Source: Streptomyces brasiliensis
Lineage (GTDB): Bacteria > Actinomycetota > Actinomycetes > Streptomycetales > Streptomycetaceae
Direction of reading: 5' to 3'
DNA length: 64,000 nucleotides
Assembly: GCF_014647875.1 (NCBI RefSeq)
Contig: NZ_BMQA01000001.1
Span: forward strand, 496,001 to 560,000
A model generated the notes under the pieces. It saw only the letters and a program-made list of their open reading frames with translations. It ran no database searches and was not told the DNA's origin. Positions within the stretch are counted from its first letter, which is position 1, and each line of letters opens with the position of its first letter. Shown one piece after another: positions 1 through 7,036 of the stretch. The position numbers were made by a program, and so were the translations under genes.

Positions 1-1
1 T

Positions 2-262
2 TATCCGCACGATGCCCAACTGGAAACTCTGCTACGCGAGTTGCGGGTGGGCAGCGAGGAGTTCCGGCAGATCTGGGACACCCACCCGGTGTACGCGCCC
101 GGCCATCGCAGCAAGGTCCTCGACCATCCGGCACTGGGCCGGCTGCGGCTGAACTGCGACGTCCTGCTGGTGCCGGAGGACGACCAGGAGGTCGTCCTGA
201 TCACGGCGGACCCGGGATCGCCGTCGGCCCGGACGCTGCGCGGGCTCGCCGAGCGCGGTTGA
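2..262 (+). CDS. Helix-turn-helix regulator, C-terminal part (MmyB-like ligand-binding domain)
   Basis: Only the last 86 codons are present; the frame is open from base 2 and ends at TGA 260-262. The visible part has the pattern of the MmyB-like ligand-binding domain found behind an N-terminal XRE helix-turn-helix in many Streptomyces regulators: a W..HPV segment, then HPALG.L.L, then a closing ITADPGSPS before the last leucines. The DNA-binding half would lie upstream of the window. In this family the C-terminal domain binds a small, probably fatty-acid-like ligand; no target can be named here. The next gene follows after 117 bp on the same strand with its own ribosome-binding site. Family assignment is fairly sure, function is not. 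Confidence 0.7.
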   Translation, partial: YPHDAQLETLLRELRVGSEEFRQIWDTHPVYAPGHRSKVLDHPALGRLRLNCDVLLVPEDDQEVVLITADPGSPSARTLRGLAERG

Positions 263-379
263 CCGCACCGGGTCGGCCGACCGTCTGCCACGCCTCCGCC
301 GGATGTACCAATTCATCAACAGGCGTGTGGGGCAGGCGGCTTGGCGGGCATCCGCTCTCCAGAAAGGAGGGCCGTCCAG

Positions 380-1042
380 ATGACGACCACCCTCGGGCGC
401 CTGCCCCGGCGGATGCCCGGCTGGGCGAAGGTGCCGGCCGCCCTGGTACTGGTGCTCGCCGTGCTGTTCGCCGGGATCCGGCTGGCCGTACTGCCCGGCA
501 TCAAGGACCTGTTCGGCACCGATACCCATGACCGCTCCGGCCCGACACTGCTCAGGTCGATCCAGGACATGAGCCGTTACGACGCCGCGTCCGGCACCTT
601 CCAGGTCGTCGTCGACCTGGACAAGGACGCCAAGTTCCTGCCCGACGCGATCCGCGGCACCCGCACCCTGTACATCGGCGCGGGTACCGTCGACGCGTAC
701 GTCGACCTGGGGAAGGTCCGCGGCGACGACGTGACGGTCGACGCGGACCGCACCTCGGCCACGCTGCGGCTGCCGCATGCGCGGCTCGGCGCGCCGGCCC
801 TCGACCCCGATCACTCCTACGCCGTGTCCAAGCAGCGCGGGCTGCTCGACCGGCTCGGCGACCTCTTCTCGGACAACCCCAACAGCGAACAGGCCGTGCA
901 GAAGCTGGCCGTACGGCACATCGGCGACGCGGCGAAGGACAGCGGGCTGACCACGCGGGCCGAGACCAACACCACCCGCATGCTGGACGGTCTGCTGCGC
1001 TCCCTGGGCTTCACGGAGGTGCACGTCTCGTACGGCTCATGA
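380..1042 (+). CDS. DUF4230 domain protein, membrane anchored
   Basis: A 220-residue protein. The ATG at 380 was chosen because an AAAGGAGG ribosome-binding site lies at 363-370; an upstream ATG at 341 has none. A basic N-terminus is followed by one hydrophobic segment at about residues 14-35 that should anchor the protein with the rest outside. The remainder matches the DUF4230 pattern: a short beta-rich domain with a VVVDLDKDAKFLP stretch, then helices with a DNPNSEQAVQKLA segment. Members are often listed as hypothetical or lipoprotein-like and have no agreed role. The VanZ-like gene begins 25 bp downstream on the same strand, so the two are probably co-transcribed. Confidence 0.7.
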   Translation: MTTTLGRLPRRMPGWAKVPAALVLVLAVLFAGIRLAVLPGIKDLFGTDTHDRSGPTLLRSIQDMSRYDAASGTFQVVVDLDKDAKFLPDAIRGTRTLYIGAGTVDAYVDLGKVRGDDVTVDADRTSATLRLPHARLGAPALDPDHSYAVSKQRGLLDRLGDLFSDNPNSEQAVQKLAVRHIGDAAKDSGLTTRAETNTTRMLDGLLRSLGFTEVHVSYGS

Positions 1043-1067
1043 CGAACCGGGCAACAGGAGGAGCGAC

Positions 1068-1589
1068 TTGACCCCCACGACCTCAAGCCTGCACGCCACG
1101 AAAGCGAGCCGTCCCTCCCCTGCGCGGCGGCGCGCGCTCCCGTTGACAGTCCGTCTCCTGGCGATGCTGTGCGCGTTCGCGTTCATGGTGGCGTTCGCCG
1201 TCGTGCTGGCCCGTATCACGCTGCAGCCGTCACCGGCGTCGGAGGCGCTCGCCCACAGCAACCTGCACCCGGGCCGCACCCTCGAGGCGTATCTGGACCA
1301 GCCCGAACTGCGCGACGCCGTACGGCAGATCGGCGGGAACCTGGTGCTGGGTGTCCCGTTCGGGGTCCTGCTCCCGGTGCTCGTGCCGCGGGCGCGCGGG
1401 GCCCTGTGGGTGCTGCTGATCACGGCGGGCGTGATGCTGCTGGTGGAGCTGGCACAGGGGGCGTTGGTCACCGGGCGGGCCTTCGACATCGACGACGTCA
1501 TCCTCAACACCACGGGAGCGCTGGCCGGTCACCTCCTGCTGGGCCGGCGACTCGGACGTGTGGTGCATCGGGGCGGGCGGAAGCGGTGA
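1068..1589 (+). CDS. VanZ-like integral membrane protein
   Basis: A 173-residue protein starting at TTG 1068 behind a CAGGAGGAG ribosome-binding site. It has four hydrophobic segments at about residues 26-48, 88-106, 109-128 and 143-160. The VELAQ motif at the end of the third helix and the later FDIDDVILNTTGAL loop are the signature of the VanZ family. VanZ of the enterococcal vanA cluster gives low-level teicoplanin resistance, but stand-alone actinobacterial homologues are of unknown function, so resistance should not be assumed. It lies 25 bp after the DUF4230 gene, probably in the same transcript; the following glucanase has its own start region 130 bp on. Confidence 0.82.
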   Translation: MTPTTSSLHATKASRPSPARRRALPLTVRLLAMLCAFAFMVAFAVVLARITLQPSPASEALAHSNLHPGRTLEAYLDQPELRDAVRQIGGNLVLGVPFGVLLPVLVPRARGALWVLLITAGVMLLVELAQGALVTGRAFDIDDVILNTTGALAGHLLLGRRLGRVVHRGGRKR

Positions 1590-1721
1590 TTGTCGAGTAC
1601 TGGTCCGTACCAAGGTATTGACGGCCCCTTATCTCACTTCTTAAATCAAGAGGCGACCGCCTTCACCCCCCACCTCAGTCGGCGCTCCCGTGTCGCGGGC
1701 CGCCGTACGGAAGGGAGAGCA

Positions 1722-2954
1722 GTGGCCTCCCCACGACTGCTCCGCAGATGTCTCTTCGCCGCCCTGTCCGCCGCGCTCGTCGCGACCGCCGCGATCGGTC
1801 CCGCGCAGGCGGACGCCGCGGGCGGCGTCACCGCCGCCGCCGTGACGTTCTCCGACACCTTCGACGGCCCCGCGGGCTCGGCGGTCGACTCCTCGAAGTG
1901 GCAGATCGAGACCGGCGACAACGTCAACAACCACGAACGGCAGTACTACACGTCGGGCAACAAAAACGCGGCCCTGGACGGCCAGGGCCATCTGGTGATC
2001 ACCGCCCGGCGCGAGAACCCCGCCGACTACCAGTGCTGGTACGGAACGTGTCAGTACACCTCGGCCCGGCTGAACACCTCCGGGAAGTTCACCGCGCAGT
2101 ACGGGCACGTCGAGGCCCGGATGAAGATCCCGCGGGGGCAGGGCATGTGGCCCGCGTTCTGGATGCTGGGGACGCCGGTCAACTGGCCGGACTCCGGTGA
2201 GATCGACGTCATGGAGAACGTCGGCTTCGAGCCGTCCACGGTCCACGGCACCATCCACGGCCCCGGTTACTCCGGCTCGGGCGGCATCGGCGCGGGCTAC
2301 ACGCTCCCGAACGGACAGGCCTTCGCGGACGCCTTCCACACCTTCGCCGTCGACTGGGCGCCGGACTCGATCACCTGGTCCGTGGACGGCAACGTCTACC
2401 AGCGGCGCACCCCGGCCGACCTGGGCGGGAAGACCTGGGTGTTCAACAAGCCGTTCTTCCTGATCCTGAACCTGGCGGTCGGCGGCTACTGGCCGGGCGA
2501 CCCGGACGGCTCCACCCAGTTCCCGCAGCAGCTGGTGGTGGACTCGGTGTCGGTGACGACCGGCGACACGGCGACCGGCGGCGCAATCCGGGGCCTCGCC
2601 GGCAAGTGCGTGGACGTGGCCGGGGCGAACTCCGCCAACGGCACACCCGTCCAGCTCTACGACTGCAACGGCACCGCCGCCCAGCAGTGGACGGTCGGGG
2701 CCGACGGCACGCTGCGCGCGCTCGGCAAGTGCCTGGACGTGGTGGACAACGGGACCGCGGACCGCTCGAAGGTCCAGCTGTGGGACTGCACGGGTGGACC
2801 CAACCAGAGGTGGGCACTGCCCGCCGCGCACGACATCGTCAACCCGCAGGCGAACAAGTGCCTGGACGTCACGGACAACAACTCCGCCAACGGCACACGC
2901 CTGCAGATCTGGACCTGCGCGGGCACCGCGAACCAGAAGTGGACGGTGGGCTGA
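1722..2954 (+). CDS. Secreted GH16 endo-beta-glucanase with ricin-type lectin domain
   Basis: A 410-residue exported enzyme. GTG 1722 is preferred over earlier in-frame starts because AAGGGAG (1711-1717) precedes it and it opens directly into a signal peptide (basic n-region, Leu/Ala core, cleavage near AQA). The GH16 domain covers about residues 45-275 and has the diagnostic E-I-D-x-x-E site: Glu160 (nucleophile), Asp162 and Glu165 (acid/base). Residues about 285-410 form a ricin-type beta-trefoil with three Q-x-W repeats (QQW, QRW, QKW) and paired cysteines, as a carbohydrate-binding module. The likely substrate is a beta-1,3- or mixed-linkage glucan such as laminarin; exact specificity cannot be read. 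A strong bidirectional terminator follows 14 bp after the stop. Confidence 0.93.
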   Translation: MASPRLLRRCLFAALSAALVATAAIGPAQADAAGGVTAAAVTFSDTFDGPAGSAVDSSKWQIETGDNVNNHERQYYTSGNKNAALDGQGHLVITARRENPADYQCWYGTCQYTSARLNTSGKFTAQYGHVEARMKIPRGQGMWPAFWMLGTPVNWPDSGEIDVMENVGFEPSTVHGTIHGPGYSGSGGIGAGYTLPNGQAFADAFHTFAVDWAPDSITWSVDGNVYQRRTPADLGGKTWVFNKPFFLILNLAVGGYWPGDPDGSTQFPQQLVVDSVSVTTGDTATGGAIRGLAGKCVDVAGANSANGTPVQLYDCNGTAAQQWTVGADGTLRALGKCLDVVDNGTADRSKVQLWDCTGGPNQRWALPAAHDIVNPQANKCLDVTDNNSANGTRLQIWTCAGTANQKWTVG

Positions 2955-2968
2955 GCCGGCGGGGATCC

Positions 2969-3019
2969 AGGGGGTGTCTTCCGGATCACGCCGACGACCT
3001 GATCCGGAAGACACCCCCT
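2969..3019. terminator. Bidirectional factor-independent terminator
   Basis: A perfect inverted repeat: 20-base arms at 2969-2988 and 3000-3019 around an 11-base loop. It sits between the convergent GH16 gene and the small minus-strand gene and overlaps the stop codon of the latter (3018-3020). No long T run follows on either side, as is usual for high-GC actinobacterial terminators. Confidence 0.85.
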
Positions 3020-3263
3020 AGCGGGTCGTCCAGGTGAACTTGTCGCCGCCGACCCAGCGGACGACCTCCGGGTCGTCGAGATCGTGGATGGTGATTCCGA
3101 AGATCGAGCAGACCTCCAGGACGTCGATGACCGTCTTCGCCTCAGCGACCACTTCCCCGTCGATCTCCACGATGCGGAAGGGCGGGCTCCCGGGCTTGCG
3201 CCGCATCACCCCGAGGACCATGACCCGCGGGCGGGAAATGCGCGGACTTGCTATTTCGGTCAT
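3018..3263 (-). CDS. Small conserved hypothetical protein (81 aa)
   Basis: Start ATG at 3263. It is a compact soluble protein with no signal peptide or membrane segment: a basic N-terminus, a beta-rich centre (RPRVMVLGVM, FRIVEIDGEVV), a helix with TVIDVLEVCSIFGI and an acidic then aromatic end. I do not recognise a domain. The run of hydrophobic beta strands and one helix, and the good codon bias, argue that it is a real gene. No strong ribosome-binding site precedes the start, so leaderless or weak translation is possible. Its stop codon lies in the right arm of the shared terminator. It is divergent from the PHP gene. Confidence 0.62.
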   Translation of the reverse strand: MTEIASPRISRPRVMVLGVMRRKPGSPPFRIVEIDGEVVAEAKTVIDVLEVCSIFGITIHDLDDPEVVRWVGGDKFTWTTR

Positions 3264-3296
3264 GCATAGAGCGTAGAACGTAACCACCGAAAGTGT

Positions 3297-3310
3297 GTGA
3301 CCTGGGTCAC
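3297..3310. promoter_or_regulatory. Crp-like operator
   Basis: GTGACCTGGGTCAC is a perfect 6-bp inverted repeat around TG and fits the Streptomyces Crp consensus GTG-N6-GNCAC exactly. It lies in the 107-bp divergent region between the small minus-strand gene and the PHP gene. Confidence 0.55.
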
Positions 3311-3370
3311 TGGCCACGGGCCGTCGTGCGACGCGGCCGGGGCTGGGGAACCCTGGTGGTGGAGGTGGCC

Positions 3371-4399
3371 ATGGATCCCGTCGAGGCACTGGACCGGATC
3401 GCCTTCTTGCTGGAACGCTCCCTGGCCCCCGCATACCGCGTCCGCGCCTTCCGTACGGCCGCCCGGGTGCTGGGCGCGCTGCCCGCGGCCGAACTGGCCG
3501 AGCGGGCCGCGGCCGGGCAGCTGGAGTCCCTCAAGGGGGTCGGCCCGAAGACCGCGCAGGTCGTGCGCGAGGCGCTGGCCGGGCAGGCGCCCGACTACCT
3601 GCGCTCACTGCAGGAGACGGCGGGCGGCCCGCTCGCCGCCGGCGGGCAGGCGCTGCGGGAGCTGCTGCGCGGGGACTGCCATCTGCACTCCGACTGGTCC
3701 GACGGGGGCAGCCCGATCGAGGAGATGGGGCGAACGGCGTCCCGGCTCGGCCATGACTGGGCGGTGCTGACCGACCACTCGCCCCGGCTGACCGTGGCAC
3801 GGGGGCTGTCGCCGGAGCGCCTGCGCGAGCAGCTGGCTGTGGTGGAGCGGCTGAACGCGACATGGGCGCCGTTCCGGCTGCTCACCGGCATCGAGTGCGA
3901 CATCCTCGAGGACGGCTCGCTGGACCAGGAACCGGAACTGCTCGACCGGCTCGACGTGGTCGTGGTGTCCGTGCACTCCAAGCTGCGGATGGACGCGCCC
4001 ACGATGACCCGCCGGATGCTGGCGGCCGTACGGAATCCGCACGCCGACATCCTGGGGCACTGCACGGGACGGCTGCTGACCGGTGAGCGACGGCGGCCGG
4101 AGTCGCGGTTCGACGCGGACGCCGTGTTCGCGGCGTGCGCCGAGGCGGGCACGGCCGTGGAGATCAACAGCCGGCCGGAACGGCTCGACCCGCCGAAGCG
4201 GCTACTGCGCCGGGCGGTCGAGGCGGGGGTGCTCTTCTCGATCGACACGGACGCCCACGCACCCGGCCAGCTCGACTGGCAGATACTGGGCTGCGAACGG
4301 GCCGAGGAGTGCGGGGTGCCGGCCGGGCGGGTGGTGACGACGTGGACGGCGAAGGAGCTGCTGGCCTGGACCCGGGTGGGTCGCGTTCCGGCGCGGTGA
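3371..4399 (+). CDS. PHP-domain phosphoesterase with N-terminal helix-hairpin-helix
   Basis: A 342-residue protein; ATG 3371 follows a GGTGGAGGTGG stretch. Residues 1-85 resemble the N-terminal helical domain of PolX-type polymerases, with a helix-hairpin-helix around LKGVGPKTAQ (about 54-63). A PHP domain follows with metal-binding motifs HLHSDWSDG (His104, His106, Asp111), TDHS (Asp135, His136), a GIECDIL strand and a late DTDAHAP motif. The polymerase core of PolX is absent. The family holds metal-dependent phosphoesterases, including histidinol phosphatases and nucleases; the helix-hairpin-helix suggests a nucleic-acid substrate, but that is inference. Such proteins are common in Streptomyces. 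A Crp-like site lies 60 bp upstream. Confidence 0.85.
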   Translation: MDPVEALDRIAFLLERSLAPAYRVRAFRTAARVLGALPAAELAERAAAGQLESLKGVGPKTAQVVREALAGQAPDYLRSLQETAGGPLAAGGQALRELLRGDCHLHSDWSDGGSPIEEMGRTASRLGHDWAVLTDHSPRLTVARGLSPERLREQLAVVERLNATWAPFRLLTGIECDILEDGSLDQEPELLDRLDVVVVSVHSKLRMDAPTMTRRMLAAVRNPHADILGHCTGRLLTGERRRPESRFDADAVFAACAEAGTAVEINSRPERLDPPKRLLRRAVEAGVLFSIDTDAHAPGQLDWQILGCERAEECGVPAGRVVTTWTAKELLAWTRVGRVPAR

Positions 4400-4547
4400 C
4401 GACGCGGTGACGGTGGAGCGAAGGCGCGGTGATGGAGGGGTGACGCACATCACCGCCGAGTCCCGGGGACGGCGGGAACACCCTGGGACGGTTGCCCGTT
4501 GAACAGACCGTGGGTGCGGATGGGACAGTGTCCCCGGGCCTCACCTC
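4400..4547. other. Intergenic segment before the candidate small RNA
   Basis: Together with the RNA that follows, this belongs to a 373-bp stretch with no protein gene. It shows no convincing coding frame. TTGAAC at 4499-4504 resembles a -35 hexamer, but no matching -10 at proper spacing is clear. Confidence 0.4.
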
Positions 4548-4670
4548 TTGCCCACAGGGACGATCGTTCGGCTGAAGCCCTGTGGAGCCTTTCGCCGAGA
4601 GGCGACCGCCATCCGCCCCCACCGCTCGACCGCCCCGACCGTGATTCCCCCGTCGCGGTCGGGGCTTTCT
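4548..4670 (+). ncRNA. Candidate 6C-like small RNA
   Basis: This gene-free stretch has the layout of the actinobacterial 6C RNA: successive hairpins whose loops expose runs of C. Arms CCACAGGG (4552-4559) and CCCTGTGG (4578-4585) pair perfectly, a GCCTTT/AGAGGC hairpin follows, then a hairpin with a CCGCCCCC loop. Last comes a 10-bp stem (GCCCCGACCG 4632-4641 with CGGTCGGGGC 4656-4665) whose loop contains CCCCC; it is followed by TTTCT and can act as terminator. The 5' end is not known and the hexamers are C5 rather than C6. Identification rests on remembered structure, not on a covariance search. Confidence 0.5.
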
Positions 4671-4772
4671 CTGTCACGGGCTGTCACCAGGTTTCCCGAG
4701 GGATGGTGTCCCGGGGCTCGTCCGGGGCTTCCGTTTGACTTCGAGAGCGCTCCAATTCGCAGCGTTCCAGGC

Positions 4773-5193
4773 ATGAGCACTACGCCACAGCACAGGATCG
4801 GTTCCGGATTCGGGGCGGACAGCGCCGCCGAGGACGTCCTGCGGGGCATCGACCTCACCGGGCGGCTCGCGATCGTCACCGGTGGCTACTCGGGGCTCGG
4901 CCTGGAGACCACCCGCGCGCTGGTCGGAGCGGGCGCGCCCGGGTCGTCGTACCCGCGCGGCGCCCCGCCGGCGTCCGCGAGGCGCTGGCCGGCCTCGACG
5001 GTGTCGAGGCCGACGAGCTGGACCTCGGTGACCTGGAGAGCGTGCGCGGCTTCGCCGAGCGGTTCCTCGCCTCGGGGCGCACCTTCATGATCGGCAGCGC
5101 CGGGATCATGGCCTGCCCCGAGACCCGGAGCAGGCGGCCCGGCTGTGGGAGCTGTCGGCACGGCTCACGGGGGTGAACGCCTTCGCCGCGTAG
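4773..5193 (+). pseudogene. Short-chain dehydrogenase/reductase remnant
   Basis: ATG 4773 opens an SDR N-terminus with the nucleotide-binding motif TGGYSGLG. Around 4937-4942 the frame breaks: the expected continuation (RVVVPARRP, then VEADELDLGDLESVRGFAERF and GIMACPET) lies in another frame. At about 5118-5130 that frame runs directly into a third frame encoding the usual SDR C-terminus (EQAARLWELS, then VNAFAA and TAG 5191-5193). About 200 codons holding the catalytic Ser-Tyr-Lys region are missing. With one frameshift and one large internal deletion it cannot make an active enzyme. The two remaining ends match the same SDR subfamily, so this is one decayed gene. Confidence 0.88.
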
Positions 5194-5207
5194 GGCCTGC
5201 GTCAGCC

Positions 5208-5223
5208 GTGCACGGCCGTGCAC
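5208..5223. repeat. 16-bp perfect palindrome
   Basis: GTGCACGGCCGTGCAC is self-complementary over its whole length. It lies between the SDR pseudogene and the 3' end of the nrfD-like gene. With no loop it is a poor terminator; it may be a protein-binding site or chance in GC-rich DNA. Confidence 0.4.
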
Positions 5224-5258
5224 TCCCGCTGATCCGCCATGGCAACTCCCCTGATCGC

Positions 5259-6152
5259 CTACGACGTCGCCGTCCGCCCCTCCCGCTGCGGTACCACCGT
5301 GTACTTGGGGTCCTTCGCCGAGGCGACCCCGGCCGCGAACACGCCGAAACGTGTGCACGCGGACCCCGCGAGCAGCGCGAGGCCCGAGGCCAGGGCCGCG
5401 CCCCGCCGGTCGCCGAGCAGTGCCGCCGCTGCCGCGCCGGCCGCGGTCAGGGCTCGGGACGTCTTCAGCAGGGTGCCCGCCCGGCCCTCGCGCCAGGTCT
5501 CGGCGACCAGCCCGAGGCGGCGTTCCACGGCCTCGGTCACCGCCGCCTCCGCGAGTGCGGCCAGGGCGGCGGCGTACCGGGCCGGCGGGGTCTCCCGGGT
5601 GGGCGCCAGGACCAGCGCCATGCCCGACGCCGCCGCGGTGGCCGAGGCCGCGAAGAGGTACGGCAGTTCGCGGTGGGCGCCGTGCCAGGCCGGTACGGCG
5701 GTGTCGGAGGCCAGGACACCGGTGTACGTGGCGACGGCCGGCCCGAGGAGTCCGGCGGCGCAGGTCGCCGTGGTACCGGCCCGGGGAAGCCGTCCGGTCA
5801 CCGCGCACGCGGCCGCCGCGCCGGCCGCGGGACCGTAGGCGGACAGCAGCCACGAGCCCATGCTCATCGGCGAGGTCGGCTTGAACACGCGCAGCATGTT
5901 CGCGAACCGGCCCGGGCGGCCCAGGTCGTGGATCAGCGCGGCGGCCGACAGGGACACGGCGGCGAGCGAGGAGACCTTGAGCGCGGTGGCCGTGCCGGTG
6001 CGTCCGGTCAGCTGGGCACCGGCCGCCAGCGCCGACCCGGCGCCCGCCAGTCCGCCGAGGAAGAAGTACCCGGCGATGTCGGGCGCGGCCCAGGACGGCG
6101 GCTTGATGACGGGACGGCCGTAGTAGGAGTCGAACTCGGCGCGCGGGACCAT
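5259..6152 (-). CDS. nrfD: NrfD/PsrC-like membrane subunit of formate dehydrogenase
   Basis: A 297-residue, very hydrophobic protein of the NrfD (polysulfide reductase) family. The soluble N-terminus carries FDSYYGRPVIKPPSW, typical of the family, followed by about eight membrane segments including AGYFFLGGLAGAGSA, then LIHDLGRPGRFANMLRVF, a conserved loop. It would take the place of a cytochrome-b gamma subunit and pass electrons from the iron-sulfur beta subunit to menaquinone. ATG 6152 is the best-supported start, but the upstream beta gene stays open to 6008, giving a 145-bp overlap; homologues often have a longer N-terminus, so the true start or one reading frame may be misplaced. Confidence 0.88.
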   Translation of the reverse strand: MVPRAEFDSYYGRPVIKPPSWAAPDIAGYFFLGGLAGAGSALAAGAQLTGRTGTATALKVSSLAAVSLSAAALIHDLGRPGRFANMLRVFKPTSPMSMGSWLLSAYGPAAGAAAACAVTGRLPRAGTTATCAAGLLGPAVATYTGVLASDTAVPAWHGAHRELPYLFAASATAAASGMALVLAPTRETPPARYAAALAALAEAAVTEAVERRLGLVAETWREGRAGTLLKTSRALTAAGAAAAALLGDRRGAALASGLALLAGSACTRFGVFAAGVASAKDPKYTVVPQREGRTATS

Positions 6153-7036
6153 GCGTTCCTCACCACGCCCGCGGCGCCGTTCCCGCGGCCAGGCGGCGGT
6201 CGTCGCCGGCTCCTTCCCGCCGCCGCGAAGCCGACCGCGAGCCCGCCCAGCAGGGACAGGGCCGCCGCGCCCGCATGCTTCCACATGGTGGGCAGGTCGC
6301 GGGTGGTGACCACGGGGTCCGGGGGCAGCCCGTAGACCTCGGGCCGGTCGAGGAGCAGGAAGAAGGCGCCGTCGCCGCCGACTCCGTCGTCCGGGTCGTG
6401 GCCGTACAACTGCGCGTCGGCGACGCCCTGTTCGTGCAGGCGGTCCACGCGTTGGGCGGCGCGTTCGCGGAGTTCGTCGAGCGGGCCGAACTGGATGGAC
6501 TCCGTCGGGCAGGCCTTCGCGCAGGCGGGTTCCTGGCCGGCGCCGAGCCGGTCGTAGCACAGCGTGCACTTGAACACCCGTCCGTCGGCGGGCCGTTGCT
6601 CGATGACGCCGTAGGGACAGGCGGGGACGCAGTAGCCGCAGCCGTTGCAGACGTCCTCCTGGACGACGACCGTGCCGAACTCGGTGCGGAACAGCGCGCC
6701 GGTCGGGCACACGTCGAGGCAGGCGGCGTGGGTGCAGTGCTTGCACACGTCGGAGGACATCAGCCAGCGCATGTCGCCGCCGTCCGGCTCGCCACGCTCG
6801 TCCGACTCGCTGCCGGCCAGGGGAAGTTCGGTGCGACCGTCCGGTTTCGGCTGCTCGATGAAGGCGACGTGCCGCCATGTCGAGGCGCCGAGCGCCTCCG
6901 TGTTGTCGTACGACATGCCGGTCAGCGACAGCCCGTCCTCCGGGATGGCGTTCCACTCCTTGCACGCGACCTCGCACGCCTTGCAGCCGATGCAGACGGA
7001 GGTGTCGGTGAAGAAGCCGACCCGTTCCTCGCTCAC
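6008..7036 (-). CDS. fdhB: Formate dehydrogenase beta subunit, 4x[4Fe-4S] ferredoxin type
   Basis: A 342-residue open frame starting at GTG 7036, which overlaps the alpha stop (GTGA). Four ferredoxin clusters are visible: CIGCKACEVAC, CKHCTHAACLDVC, CNGCGYCVPAC and CTLCYDRLGAGQ with the later CAKAC. One hydrophobic helix near residues 260-280 (AALSLLGGLAVGFAAA) should anchor it to the membrane. It carries electrons from the molybdenum/tungsten alpha subunit to the NrfD-like subunit. The last 60 or so residues lie over the start of nrfD in another frame and look like low-complexity read-through, so a natural stop may have been lost by a frameshift. The family is certain, the C-terminus is not. 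Confidence 0.9.
   Translation of the reverse strand: MSEERVGFFTDTSVCIGCKACEVACKEWNAIPEDGLSLTGMSYDNTEALGASTWRHVAFIEQPKPDGRTELPLAGSESDERGEPDGGDMRWLMSSDVCKHCTHAACLDVCPTGALFRTEFGTVVVQEDVCNGCGYCVPACPYGVIEQRPADGRVFKCTLCYDRLGAGQEPACAKACPTESIQFGPLDELRERAAQRVDRLHEQGVADAQLYGHDPDDGVGGDGAFFLLLDRPEVYGLPPDPVVTTRDLPTMWKHAGAAALSLLGGLAVGFAAAGRSRRRPPPGRGNGAAGVVRNAWSRAPSSTPTTAVPSSSRRPGPRPTSPGTSSSADWRAPGRRWRPVPS

Noticed and set aside
1068..1589. Calling the VanZ-like gene a teicoplanin resistance gene
   Set aside because: No other van genes are near; isolated VanZ-like proteins are common with unknown roles.
5208..5223. Palindrome as terminator for nrfD
   Set aside because: It has no loop and no U-rich tail; a hairpin of this kind would not form efficiently.
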